This document shows positions 12,441 to 24,003 of a stretch of 64,000 nucleotides of DNA, piece after piece. Positions within the stretch are counted from its first letter, which is position 1, and the number at the start of each line of letters is the position of its first letter. Origin of the DNA: Pyxicephalus adspersus (Eukaryota; Chordata; Amphibia; Anura; Pyxicephalidae); NCBI RefSeq assembly GCF_032062135.1, contig NC_092859.1:31923331-31987330 (forward strand), read 5' to 3'. The notes under the pieces are model-generated. The model was given only the letters and a program-made list of their open reading frames with translations, ran no database searches and was not told the DNA's origin. Both the position numbers and the translations under genes were made by a program.

Positions 12441-12539
12441 CTGGATGTGATGAATAAAATTCAAAGAACAAACATTCACCAGTCCCCCTTACTGTTGGTC
12501 TTTGGGAGAAGGATAATCATATTGACATTTATGGGATCT

Positions 12540-13100
12540 GTGGGGTTGAAAACAATAAAGAGGCTCAGAAAGAAGGGGAAAAAAGAATAATTTGGAGGCA
12601 CAGTAAGCAAAGTGTTCAAGGTGGAGGGAAATGAGGATCACCAGAGGCAGATATTGATGTAGGAGCTTGGCTAGTGGGAAGTATAATGAAAGTGAAATGT
12701 AATATACTCAGAAAACAGGATTTGTAAGGGACAGAAGTAATATGGAGGCTCATGATGTAGGCTCTTCGGGGGATAGAGAATAACAGAATAACATGGAGGC
12801 TTAGTAAGCAGAATCTTCAGGGGAATGAGAATATTATGAATACTTACAAAGCAGGATCATCAGGAGCAGAGAGTAAGGTGAAGGCTTAGGAAGCAGGAAC
12901 CTCAGGGGTGGAGAATAATACAAGGCAGGCATTTGGTGGTAGAGAGTAATAGTGAGGCTCAAGAAGCAATATGCTGGAGTGCTGGAGAAGTAGTGTCTAT
13001 TGGGGCATAAAGTGACTCAGAAAGCTGTAAATATGGTGGTAGAAAATAATATGAAGCCTGAGGAAGTGGGCTTTTCATGAGCAGAGAGTAGGTTAAGGAA
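12540..13100 (+). repeat. Degenerate tandem array, ~40-50-bp unit
   Basis: About a dozen imperfect units follow the pattern 'atggaggctcagtaagcag', then 'gatcttcaggggcagag', then 'agtaat'. Clear instances start near 12734, 12794, 12855, 12888 and 12955. Unit length drifts between about 40 and 50 bp, and copies are heavily mutated. It is an old minisatellite with no coding frame kept through it. Confidence 0.75.
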
Positions 13101-13282
13101 TATACAAACATCATTAAATTCTGCTGCTTCTTTATGATTTATTTTCAGCTTTTACATATCCTAATTTTTCAGTCACCCTATTAGAGGCATGTCCATAGTC
13201 TGTCCCGCAGGCCAATTAGGGCCCGTGTTCCGTTTTTTACTGGCCCGCAGCCTCTGTTTTGAAATGAATAATATACGGCCCT

Positions 13283-13401
13283 ATGTTTGTAGTGGGCATG
13301 TGCTGTGTGGGACCCGCACTGACCAATCCCACTCTGATTCAAAGAAAGTTCCCTGCACGCAGTCAGTGTGGGTCCCGCACAGCACATGCCAACTACAAAT
13401 G
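13283..13401. repeat. Inverted repeat with ~40-bp arms
   Basis: The left arm contains 'ggcatgtgctgtgtgggacc' and the right arm is its near-complement ('ggtcccgcacagcacatgcc'), continuing outward to 'tttgtagt' and 'actacaaa' and inward to 'cactgac' and 'gtcagtg'. The spacer is about 38 nt. This is a strong fold-back inside the hAT-like remnant. Confidence 0.8.
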
Positions 13402-13608
13402 TAGGGGATTCCCTGTACACAGCACAACACACAGCACAATGCAGCATACCACACAATACACAACACCCTTCCCCCCCCCAACTATGCAATGTAAAACACA
13501 AAGAAGAATCTCCCACATTAATTCAGCAAAATTACACCTGCCACATCCCAAAATTATTATATAGTAGAAAATAGTAGAAAAAGGAAAAATAGGGACTTTA
13601 AAGGCAGT

Positions 13609-13638
13609 ATATATATATATATATGTATATATAAATAC
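13609..13638. repeat. TA microsatellite
   Basis: A short (TA)n run abutting the left side of the hairpin MITE. Confidence 0.9.
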
Positions 13639-13890
13639 ACATGATTATGTTGCCGAGTAACTAACAGTTGTAAAATTCAACAATACCAGTAACATTGACA
13701 TTTTTTAATATAAATGTTAAAAGCAAGCGATAATACAGCAAGACATGCAAAGCACATATGCATGAATCATCCTCCATGCATTTTGTGCTGTATTATCACT
13801 TGTTTTTAATATTTATATTAAAAAATAACAATGTTACTGGTATTTTTGAATTTTACAACTGTTAGTTACTCGGCAACAAAATCCTGTGTA
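13636..13890. mobile_element. Hairpin MITE with ~110-bp arms, flanked by TA runs
   Basis: Almost the whole element is a palindrome. The left arm ('gttgccgagtaactaacagt', 'accagtaacattg', 'gataatacagca') is repeated as its complement on the right ('caatgttactggt', 'actgttagttactcggcaac'). Arm identity is high and the centre is short. It sits between TA-rich tracts, which fits TA-targeting (mariner-type) insertion, but the TA runs may instead have grown at its ends. Non-coding. Confidence 0.85.
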
Positions 13891-13915
13891 TATCTATATA
13901 TACATATATATATAA

Positions 13916-13951
<36 letters not shown>
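13886..13951. repeat. TA microsatellite
   Basis: Imperfect then pure (TA)n directly right of the hairpin MITE. Confidence 0.95.
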
Positions 13952-13953
<2 letters not shown>

Positions 13954-14119
13954 AAACACAAAGAAACTATTATGGTGCTTGGTGCTTGGGAGAAGAGTGG
14001 CCGAGCTTGCCAGTGCACGTTAAGGTTCAAAGAATGTCAGGCTGAATGATCGGCCCCCACACATTTTCACCTCACCAATTTTGGCCCTCTTTGCAAAAAG
14101 TTTGCTCTTTGCCTGCCTC

Positions 14120-14889
14120 TTTTGAACTTCTTTATATGGTTTTGTTCACCTATACATAATTGAATTGTAAGATGAACCTGGTGGCCTGGGTTTAGGATAT
14201 TCTTACAGTGGGAATTACCAATCTGAATGTGTAATCATTTAATGTCATCCTGGGAGTTCTATGTGTTCCCACCAACTTCTGTGTCCTCCTCCTTCATTTT
14301 CCATAACATAAAATAAAGGTGTCAAAAAAGTTATATAGAAAGCTTAAGCTGTCTGAAATAACATTAACATTTTCTACAGGATACAATAAATATTTTCAGT
14401 GCTTCTGATGAATAACCTGAACAAGCTGTAAAGGCGGCCTTTGGCTATTTTAAGAAAACATAAAAAGTCATGCAAATAAAATCTTTCTGCTGTCTCTGCA
14501 CTGAAGATTGGCTAAAGAATGTTCAGTATTCACCATCAACTCATCACACACTTCTTTACAGATTGCCTTCTACCGGTATATATGCTCTCTCCGCTAGCAT
14601 CTTCCTTGTTGGTCAATAGATATTAGTACATTTATCCTGATTTTATTTACTCTGTTGGAGCACCCTATTTTCAAAACTGATGTCTCCAATAATTTCTGGA
14701 CAGGTTGGGAGTACCTGGGGAAACAGGAAAACAAATGGGTTTTTAGTAAATCAAAATAAATATGTTGGGAAACATCTCCTTGATGGTGGCTAGGTGGTTG
14801 AGTTGCAGCTGATAATGTAAAACTATAACATACTGTATGTACTCTTTATTTTCAATTCCCTTTAAGCACAGGATTCAGAATATGGTAAA
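14120..14889. other. Unassigned sequence
   Basis: No gene is recognised. A short stretch near 14608-14635 ('tagcatcttccttgttggtc') resembles 15268-15290, suggesting local duplication extends a little beyond the pair at 12.2 and 14.9 kb. Confidence 0.4.
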
Positions 14890-15205
14890 AGTAATTGGAA
14901 ATAAAATGTGGACGTTTGTCTTGCTATTTTGCACGTGAGTGTTATAGGTTTGCCAGCTGTGTTAGTACACAGAAAAATTGCAATGCATGCTGCATACTTG
15001 AACTGAGCAGAGACTAAACACATTTTGCTCAGTTGGAAACTGAGTTTAATGTGTGCTCATAAGTCACAAGAAATGTTATGGGTATTCCAGTATTAAAGCA
15101 ATGAGTAGACATGGATCAATGTATATACGTCTACATAGATCAACAAGGCTACATCTTTTGTCTTTTATTAAAAAGAATTTATCCAACAGTAACATACAGA
15201 AAAAT
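14890..15205 (+). repeat. Diverged duplicated segment, copy B
   Basis: This is the partner of 12155-12440: 'aaaatgtggac', 'ttgcaatgcatgctgcatac', 'ttgaactga', 'gttatgggtat' and 'cagtaacatacagaa' occur in the same order. It has an extra ~40 bp near 15020-15060 relative to copy A. Confidence 0.55.
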
Positions 15206-16108
15206 TAAAACCTGCTTGTCTCTTATGCCAGTCTATACACGGACTACCATATTTTCAAGCTTCTGTAGCATCCTCCTTGTTTGTTCAATTTGTTATGATT
15301 TAATTTACTTATTCAATCAAATTTGCATTGAGGTCTATCAGCGCATAGAATTATCGACAAAGCCAGAAAACATACTTTGCCACCAAAATTTCAGGGGTGG
15401 TCAGCACATATGAGCATGTCTTGGGAACATGTCTCAAGTAAAACATATTGGAGGTTTAATAGACTGAAATGAAATTTATTTCAGGAATACAGGATTTGCC
15501 CTTACTGCTATGTGCAGCATAAGAAAGTGGAAACGCTTATTCTGTTATAGTTCCTACCTTGAGAGTATAAAAAAAAAAAATATTAATGCATGCTTTGATA
15601 ACTGATCTAATGTAACTATTTCATTTTTCTATTCCACATTTAGGATATTTACTATATATATGTAGAAAATACTGTTTAATTACCATATCACAACCTAAAT
15701 ATTCTGCAGGCTGTTAAATCACTGATATAAACAGGTGATAATTGTAACACTACAACATAATTATGTTGAATGATACAATAAAAAAAATACTGTGCATCTG
15801 GGTAATTGGAAATTAGCAGATTGTTAATGACTTCTAAATATTATTACATAAGACATAATTTTCTGCTGTGTATTGCATGGCTATGACACCCCTTCCCATA
15901 AGGTTGTCCATCAGGTCCACCATGCTATATGTCAGGATGGGGGAAGGGGGGTAACATATTATCATGTAGGGGGGTCTCAGCCGTTAATTACCAAGCACTG
16001 AGGGTGGGACAAACAGACATCACTTCTACCATGTAAACTGTGCCTACAAATTCTTGTTTTTAGGATGGATAAAGGTGGGGAAACGGATCAATAGAACCAT
16101 AACATAAT
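15206..16108. other. Unassigned sequence
   Basis: AT-rich DNA. A plus-strand frame (15111-15413) overlaps the duplicated segment and has no recognisable domain. Confidence 0.5.
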
Positions 16109-16300
16109 GCGTCTGATTTATCATCCATTTATAATGGGTGAATCTGGGTGATCCAGCAAAATATCTTAAAAATCATTTGATATTATCTGACAAATGTTAC
16201 CAGCGCTGGACCAGATCACTTCCAGATTTGCTTAATCATACAGGTTCACCCATGATAGTCTATCCTCTCCATTCTTGCACAGCTTTATTAAATTAGGCCC
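16109..16300. mobile_element. Palindromic MITE, copy 3
   Basis: Diverged copy. It begins 'gtctgatttatca' and ends 'agctttattaaattaggccc', with the arm pair 'gtgatccagcaaa' and 'ccagatttgcttaatca' around a central 'tctgacaaatgtta'. Length is about 190 bp with small internal deletions. Confidence 0.75.
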
Positions 16301-16819
16301 AATGTCTTTAAGTACATTTTGATTTTTGTAATAAACTGTATAATTACTTTTGGGACATTAAAGAAATAGGTAAAGAGAATTTGTATTTCTGTACATGCAG
16401 TCTTGAGATTTGAGAACATGTACAGGTGTTGTCACTCCCTCAAACCTGTGACTGGACAGTAAGAGGAGAAGTAGCATACTCCCTGTCACTGTGCTCCTCC
16501 TATTAGCATATTCCTTGTTAACATGAATGGTGTAGGAGAAACAACTGGCTCTAATATTTATTATTGTATTATAAATTATTATACCGTACTGCCAAACTGA
16601 AACATAATCATACTTCACAGTCAATCTCTGCATTTGGCCAGGGCAAGGTCTATGGAACTTGTCAAGCCTTCTGGTGGCCTGTAAGAGGTGATAATCAGAT
16701 CACAAGGACGATTATGACAACCATCCTGTTTTGCCGTTCTAACAGAAGATGCATTTTTGGCTTTGTCGGAGAAGTTGAAAATTAATTTCCAAGACCTCAT
16801 TGGAAGGAGACGACAAGTT
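16301..16819. other. Unassigned sequence
   Basis: No gene or named repeat seen. Confidence 0.5.
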
Positions 16820-17790
16820 TTATTAACTGTTTTCTTGTAGAAAGCTTCTTATCTTAATTGTTCTGTCACCGCAAGACAGCAATATAAAAACATCCCCAGG
16901 GAGATTAAAGAGAAATGTTGGGAAAACAACCTTTTGCGTTTTACAGCTGACGGCTGAACCCTCTGTGTTTTCTAAAAGCGTGAAATCTTCTGCGTTCCTA
17001 AAAGTGTACAATAGGCAAAATTTTTCTTGCCTAATTAGTAAAATTATTTGGATAAATTGCCTGTGTTGCCCCTGAGTCAGATTTATTTCTTTTATTTCAA
17101 ATGGTTCCCCAAAAGACCAGATGCCCAGTTGAGGAGGGGGAAGCACTGTCAAGATGGGTAGGTTTATGATTGGTGGGAGATGAAGAGGGGTGGGGCGTAA
17201 GGTTTGGAAAAGTCTAAAAAGGACCAAGAAGAGTAGAAAGGTTTAGATGGCAGAGGAACAAGCTTCCTGGCCACCCTTACTTCATTGCATTTAGGTTTTG
17301 AGGTTGTTCAACGGTGTAGGACTGTATTTGTGTAGAGCCTGTGTAAGGGGGAGTCCAGTTGAGGTCCTCAAGGGCAGTAAGTAATGGTGGAGTCATATGG
17401 TAATAGGGGACCATTTGTCTGTGGGGTCTCCTAAATTGGTAAAAGTAAAGAGGTAGTGCCTCCTGAGTTTTACATTGTAGAAGGGGCCGTGAGGTTCAGA
17501 TGGGAGGAAAGATTGAACCCATTTGCAGACCGTTAGGGATTCATGGTTAAGAACCAGGATTACATGTTCAAGGTCCTAGGCTTGTTATTTAAAGCAATAA
17601 AACTATTATTAAGACATGTACATTATGTTACTGTTGTTATATGGGGATAATGTAAACCATATAATTAAATGTTTGAATAAAATGGCTGTTTGGCCATTTG
17701 ATCCAAATATGGTGTGTTTCTTGTATGGTTAAGATTGGGTACGATGGGCATCAGGTAGAGGAGAAACAGCACGAGGAACAGCGGGAGCAT
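16820..17790 (+). mobile_element. Probable Ngaro/DIRS-like retrotransposon 3' end, copy 2
   Basis: The stretch from about 17100 matches copy 1 (540-1115) in landmark order: 'aaaaaggaccaagaag', 'gcttcctggccaccc', 'gttgaggtcct', an AT-rich segment, then 'atggctgtttggccattt' and 'gatccaaatatggtgtgttt'. The last motif matches the complement of the Ngaro element near 37070. The part before 17100 is not matched in copy 1 and may be unrelated, possibly a conserved non-coding block. No protein-coding remnant is recognised. Confidence 0.5.
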
Positions 17791-18585
17791 ACCAACCTTT
17801 GATGTGGTAGCTCCATTTGTTTCCTTTCTCAGGCTTTTTCCTTTATTTTCTATCCTGCTAGTGAGTAACACATTTGCTGTCCTGGTTCACCATACTCTGT
17901 CTATAGATTTGCAGTCACTCTAGGACACAATTATGGAACTCCTTCCCTCTTCCGAGCTCTATAACCAAGGGGGAGAGCACTTTTTTGTCACTGAGGTACT
18001 GGTATACTTAACATTTAAAAAGGAATATTTAAAAGTCATTTTTTATCATTTGCATCTACTTTATCATTTATAATAGACTCAAAGTGAAAACCCGGTTGAC
18101 TAATGCATTGCCATCTAGTGCTGAGACTTGACATTTCTTGTGCCTATTCTTGCACACATTTGGTATTCATGTGAAAGGCACAGCATCAAATTCATGACCA
18201 TTCTCATTAATAAAAGAGGTGTTGGGGAAACTGCACAGATCATAATAAAAATATTAGGAGATGTAAATTTCTGTTTCATAATTGTAATTATTCTTCAAAC
18301 ATTGTTTGTTTGAATGGCTAATAACCTGCATTATTCTCATTTATTCTTCCGTGCCATATTATAGAAATTACACATTCAATTTGAAGCCTTCTTAAACCTA
18401 AATATGTGATTGAAATCACAGCAAAATCCAACTTCAAATGCAGCCCTTATTATCTGATTAATCTAATCAAATTGGAAGAGATTTATAAAACACTAACTGT
18501 AAAAATAGTGAACATTCATATGTCTGTATCGACAGCTACACTGCAATCAGAAAAAGGAAGGAAAATGTCAAAAGAACTCGGGAAT
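17791..18585. other. Unassigned sequence
   Basis: AT-rich, without recognisable genes. Confidence 0.5.
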
Positions 18586-19161
18586 AGGGATGAGCGAGCA
18601 AAATTTTAAAATTTGATCTCCCGGCGAATGGCGTTGTTCTCCCTTACCGTACATGTAAGCGAGAAGGGCCTGTGTAAATTGGGTCGTCAGGATTTAATTT
18701 TTTGGCACCTGCAAGAGCAAGCAGGGGAGCGGAGCTGACAGCTTTCAGCTCTGTAGTATGTGTTCATGGACAGAGATTCTCTATCCAAGAACACAGGAGT
18801 CCCCCGGCTGTACTCATCATGAATGAATGCAGCTGTGGGAATCATCCTGTGATAATTACCACGGCTGCATTCATTGATCAGCACAGCCGCAGGACTCACA
18901 CTAACAGTAGGAGTACCCCGGATGCATTCATTCTGTACTCCTCCTGCCTCCCCGGTCACTAGAGGTTAAATGATGGCTTGCCCTCATTTAACCTCTAGAG
19001 CCTGGGGATCGCACATGATTCATGAATGCAGCCACAGTACTCCTGTAATGATTTCCTCCATTTACCGGTGGGTCCTCGAAATCTGTTGCCAAAATTTCGC
19101 GGACCCATCTAAAGTTTGAGGAAATTTTCGCAAGAATGTCAAAGACAATCTCCCTCATCCT
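18586..19161. mobile_element. Fold-back element related to the one at 9.8 kb
   Basis: The ends are inverted: left 'agggatgagcgagcaaaatt', right complement 'aggatgagggagattg'. GGGAAT lies flush with the left end (18580-18585) and again 5 nt past the right end. The GC-rich interior has a perfect 15-bp stem, 'ctagaggttaaatga' (18959-18973) with its complement at 18984-18998, and repeated 'gaatgcagc' modules. It shares 'ctctatccaagaaca' and 'cactagaggtt' with the 9800-10885 element. Non-coding. Confidence 0.75.
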
Positions 19162-19746
19162 TACCTGGGAATGCTCCCTCTAGAAAAGTAAGGCTGCAAA
19201 AGTAAGTAAAATGTAAAGCACAGTCTGGCCTTAAAATAATATTTAAAATAAAATATATAAATAAAATGCAGAAAAATATAATAGTGCACCCAAAGTTTAG
19301 GTTTCAGCCTTTTTAACAGGGGTAGCAATACACTTTGGGGTTAAGTCAACCTTTTTGACATATTTTTATTGTATGTAGCAAGAGCTTCAAATGTGTGCAC
19401 CACACATTTTCAGCAAAGCAGTTACCAATAGTATGGAAATATGCACATGAAAAAATAATCTGTAACATTTCTTAAAATAAAAAGAAACAATGTTTTTAAT
19501 ATTTTTATCCATTTATCAAAGTAATCCTTTCATGAAAGTAAAATTAGTGTTGCAGTCACTTTTACTGCTGCCTGTGCCACCAAATGCTTCTTTGTTGTAA
19601 AGAAATTCTCTCTTTTTTTCTCAGTGTATTTCCTGAAAGTGACATTTGATCTGCTGTGTTCCCTGCTGTACCCAAGCTGACACTGCCGGAAGTGTTGATC
19701 TCCTGTATCACCTATGTCACTCACTGGTTTCTTCGCTCCAACTCCC
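19162..19746. other. Unassigned sequence
   Basis: No gene or named repeat seen. Confidence 0.5.
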
Positions 19747-20010
19747 CATATGGGCAAACTATGGCCTGTTGGGCCTTTTAATCCAGGCCTTCAAATATTG
19801 GTACAAAATTGTCCACTGGTAAAAAAGGGTGACCAACAAGACTGTTCCCACTGAAGTTGAATGTAAGTGTTCTTTAGGTAACAGCTTTTACATGTAATTT
19901 ATATCAGTCCTTACAAAAAAAACAATTTATCCATCTCATATCCATCTGGCCCATCTGTCAAATTTTAAAACTCATTGTAGCCCTTGAGCCAAAAAGTTAG
20001 TCCACCCCTG
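19747..20010. mobile_element. Possible hAT remnant
   Basis: The two ends resemble inverted hAT termini: left 'tatgggcaaactatggcctg' and right complement 'caggggtggactaacttttt' followed by 'ggctcaaggg'. They are diverged and no 8-bp duplication is clear, so this is tentative. Confidence 0.35.
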
Positions 20011-20871
20011 CCTGGGGTCATTAGGAAAAAACATTTAGCATGGGGAGGAAGATGATGCAGCAGCAAACTGACACTCTTAGAGGTGTCACTCTCCGGTGTC
20101 TCCTCCTTGGTTCCTTCATGGTCCTCTGACTTCCATGTTATCAAAGTGTCCTGCAGTAATATAGGGGTCATTGGGAGGAACCATGGAGCACAGTGGAGTA
20201 ACATAGCCAATTGACATTCCTGGAAGTGTCAGTTTCAAAGAAATTGTTGATTTATTTACAATAAAGGAAAAAAACAATTCGTAAATAAACACTTTTTTGG
20301 ATTTTAGAATTAGAAGGTTAAAAGAAACCATAGTAAAAAAGAAGAAGTTCTTAAGCTTTACCTATATGTTGCATAAAAAATAACATAGAACCTCACATTA
20401 TCCTCCACGCTTCATAAACATGTATTAGCTTTGCTGCTTTTAACAATCCACAAACACATATTGGATTTAAATGGTGGAAGCCTAGAGACATTTCTGTTTA
20501 GCAGTTCTAACACAGTTAAATGTACAATTGAGTGAAAACATGAATGTAATCTTTAGATGAATGAAGAGAACAGAGCCAGAATTTGGCCTAGGGCATCTGT
20601 TCTGGTAGAGACATAGCTGCCCAACCTACTATTCCTGCTGACGGGTACCTCATGTTCTGGGAGCATCAGTTCCAGAGAATGGGGACATTGAGAACTCCAC
20701 ATACTTACATCTATGTGTTTTAGGCTCCTTTTTGTCTTTTATACAGAGAAGGTAAGTTGATTATCATGGAGTCATGTCAGCAGAGACTGCTGGTTAGTTC
20801 AAAAGCAAATATGAAAAGAATGTGGCTGCAAGGCCATGTATAAAAATTTGCAGGAAGCCTACTTCTATTAT

Positions 20872-20890
20872 GATTTTATTATTATTATTA
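20872..20890 (+). repeat. (ATT)n microsatellite
   Basis: Short run of TTA/ATT triplets, possibly the tail of an old retroposon. Confidence 0.8.
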
Positions 20891-21785
20891 TAAAAATTAC
20901 TAGATCATCGCTTAATGACACACTAACACATAGATATAAGCGTTTTTTTTTTTTAAAGCAGTGAATCTGATATTCTGTTATATAAATTACTGCCATTGAA
21001 ATATATTGACACAGAAGATTATCCAGCAGGGAATGTTTCAGGGAATGTCATATTCACTGCTTTTTATACAGACCTCATAACATTGCAGTCTGATCATTGG
21101 GGTAGAAAAGACTCAGGAAATGCTTCCTCCAGCCTGCAGCGGACTAGTCACTTAATCTCAGCCTAGACAAAGATCATAGATTGCTTTTTTATAATGAAAG
21201 GTAAAACTTTTATTAAAAACTATACTATTGTACACAGTTCTAGGAATTAACTTTACATTTTCCTAAACTGGATTAGATTTACTTTTTATTTTACATTTTC
21301 ATTAATTATATAGGAATGTGAATTATAATAAAAAGGTTAAAGTTCATATGAAAGTTACCAATATTAGTACAATGAATCATATGTATTTATCTGAACTCAT
21401 ATGTATATTTTATTCCAGAGCTCCTCAGACAGTTTATACACAAGGACCAGGCTAGGAAGCCATACAACATTCACCTCTCCACAATTCCTCTGTGTAAATG
21501 TCTGTGTAATTTATGCTGGAGAAGTTTGTCATAAAACAGGCAATGCTTCCCACGGACTTTGTGTTAAAAAATGATTTTTTTCTGGATGAAAGAAATTCTT
21601 TACAAGATACTGTAACATCAACACTGCTTTACTTCTGTCTCAAGAGTACCTGTCACCCCTGCACCAATGAAGCTCCGCACTATTCCCGTCGACGAACTAT
21701 TCATTTCAATAACAATTTTCCAATAAGGTTATGTTTCCATTTAATTTATTTTATGCATGCTATTTGCATGTAAAGACTTCCAAAT

Positions 21786-21822
21786 TATTATTAATAATAA
21801 TATTATTAATAATAATAATGAA
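21786..21822. repeat. (ATT)n/(AAT)n microsatellite, inverted halves
   Basis: ATT triplets followed by AAT triplets form a small palindromic microsatellite. Confidence 0.85.
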
Positions 21823-22252
21823 CAGTATAAATATACTGCAAACATATTACGTAGAGCTGTACATTAAATAGGGGTTGCAAATGACAGACAGACAATCTAA
21901 GGTGACTCTCTTGATAAGGTACAGTATTTCTCATCATTCACTCCCTAGCAGTTACAATATGGGGTATGTGGGGAGGGAAGGGCAAAGAAGCTTGGCCAGC
22001 ACAAAGAGTGTTAGACACGGCCTTTCCAATAATAATCAACTTTTCTAGCACTTTTACAGCAATCATGCAAATTAAAAAGTATAACTTAATTTTTGGAAAT
22101 GGAAAACCTTGTAAGCAAACTGGTAAACCACTCGAATTGTCCTTAACTTGTATTTTTTATTTGATGACAAGTTATCTTCTTTATAAAGCATGCCCTGTGC
22201 CCAGCCCAAGGGACATTATCCAAAAGTGATACCCCAAACCATACCAAGTAAC

Positions 22253-22472
22253 ATGATTTATTAAAGCTCTCCAAGACTGGAGAGGATACACTTTCATCAA
22301 TGAAGCTGGGTAATCCAGCAAACCTGAAATGGATTTCTTCAAAGTCATTTGTTATTTGCTATCAAACGTTATGAATCCTGGACCCGATCCAATCTAGGTT
22401 TGCTAGATTACCCTGTTTCACTGATGAAAGTTTATTCTCTCCAGCCTTGGAGAGCTTTATTAAATCAGACCC
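22253..22472. mobile_element. Palindromic MITE, copy 4
   Basis: Well preserved. It starts 'tgatttattaaagctctcca' and ends 'agctttattaaatcagaccc'. Arms include 'actttcatcaatgaagctgg' and its near-complement 'ttcactgatgaaagt', with a centre 'tttgctatcaaacgtta'. About 220 bp. Confidence 0.85.
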
Positions 22473-23945
22473 AATATATCAATCCAAAGTTGTATCATGT
22501 ACATAGAAAATTTAAACTATCTAATAAGACCACTGGCAGAATCTTGTATATGAGTGTGGAGTGTTTGGGGATTTTGATTGATCCATTCATATTAATAAAA
22601 CATTGACTGGTTCAGTCAAGTGCAATATTGGCAGCAGAACTGCTTTAGACCTACGGCACAGATATAGACTAAGCAGTTCCATGACAGACCACATCAACTC
22701 CAAAATACTTACCATGGGGTGCACAGTAAAAAATGTTGGCACCTGTGGCTCACCCTTGAACTTAAAATTATAGGGGTTTGGTGATCAGCTATCCAGTGAT
22801 ATGACATGATAGCAGCCGAAGAGTCTAATATAGGAACTGTTTTTACCAGGTGCAAGCTTCATATTCCAACCACAGGACATCCCCGCTTAGTAGAATAGTG
22901 GGGAAATACAAGAATAAAGGCACAATTTCCTTAAAATTTGATGAAAAATGGAAACTCAGTTTTGCTATCCCTTATGAATACTTTTGCTAGAGATATTTCC
23001 CAATTTGAAACCTCTTCTATTCTTCCTTGTTACTTTTCATCTGTTTTAACATATCTGTCAACACAAACCCTTCTCCATCCTCTAACATCATATATAAGTG
23101 TCAGTTTTATCAATGAATGTGAAGCACTGTTGCACAATTCAGAATAGAGTAGCTGAAATGTTTCTAACCCTAGCACAATCCAATTGTTTATCAATTACAT
23201 TGTTATCATGTCTGAGCTAAAAATAGGCGACACAGAAATAAAACCTGCTCTCCTCTGTCACACTGATTGGTCGGTTTCTGAAATAGATAACGTAATGTCA
23301 ACAAGCACATGTCACCGTTTCCAAGGAAGCTTCATTTAAAAGGGCAGAGTTAACACCTTAGATGGGGTAATGTGCCACAGAGAATGCATTCTGCTGCCAA
23401 AAATATCAGTGCGCAGGAAGAAAATGATTATAAATAAAAATTAGATAAATATATATTCTATAAAAAGAAGTACAAATAAAATCAGTAGCAAATTTAGTCC
23501 ATAGCACCAAAGACACAACTGGTAAACTGTAACCACACAATTACCAATGGCAGGAATAAAGCAAATGTTTTTCAGGTATGGAAGACATTTCTGTCCAGCA
23601 CATTAATTCCTCACTGCTTTGTAAGAGAAGATATCAAAGCTGCTGACAATTTCAGATTGAAGACAAAATTAAGAGATTCAATGCCTGCAACTCAAACTGG
23701 GGCTACTGCATTGGTTTTTTATTACATTGGTCAGGAAATTAGACTGCAAGCTGCTTTGTTTATATGTAAAAGAATAGCAGACAAGGACTGTCTGATGCAA
23801 ACTAGGATTTACATGATGTGTTATCTTCAGGAAATACATGGTGACCCTAGATGATGTCTGAACAAAGATGATGCTGTCCTTCTGGATATTAAAGCAAATG
23901 CATTAGGAGTACTGTGTGTTATGCCACACGTGCATGGCCCCATAA
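22473..23945. other. Unassigned sequence
   Basis: No gene is recognised. A CCAAT-like inverted motif ('ctgattggtcgg') lies near 23262-23273, but there is no transcription unit to assign it to. Confidence 0.45.
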
Positions 23946-24003
23946 CAACCAATCAGCATTCATCTACTCATAAGGATTTAAAAAACTAAATTGTGATTGG
24001 TTG
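23946..24003. repeat. Short inverted repeat with CCAAT-like arms
   Basis: 'caaccaatca' (23946-23955) is matched exactly by its complement 'tgattggttg' (23994-24003) across a 38-nt spacer. This can be the core of a decayed MITE; paired CCAAT boxes are an alternative reading but no promoter is recognised here. Confidence 0.6.

Larger units (their letters stand above)
13184..14119. mobile_element. hAT-like element remnant hosting other palindromes
   Basis: The left end ('ggcatgtccatagtc', then 'cccgcaggccaatt') and the right end (complement 'caggcaaagagcaaac', then GGCC-rich sequence) have the form of hAT termini of the CAGG...GGCC type. The interior contains an inverted repeat at 13283-13401, the hairpin MITE at 13636-13890 and TA microsatellites. 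No transposase is visible. The 8-bp flanks do not match, so exact boundaries are uncertain. Confidence 0.5.
20011..22252. other. Unassigned sequence with ATT microsatellites
   Basis: No gene is recognised. It holds an (ATT)n run at about 20872-20890, a mixed (ATT/AAT)n run at about 21786-21822, and a short minus-strand frame at 19965-20210 without recognisable domains. Confidence 0.5.

Noticed and set aside
23262..24003. Paired CCAAT-like motifs as a promoter
   Set aside because: There is no start region, CpG island or downstream exon. The exact inverted repeat at 23946-24003 fits a repeat better.
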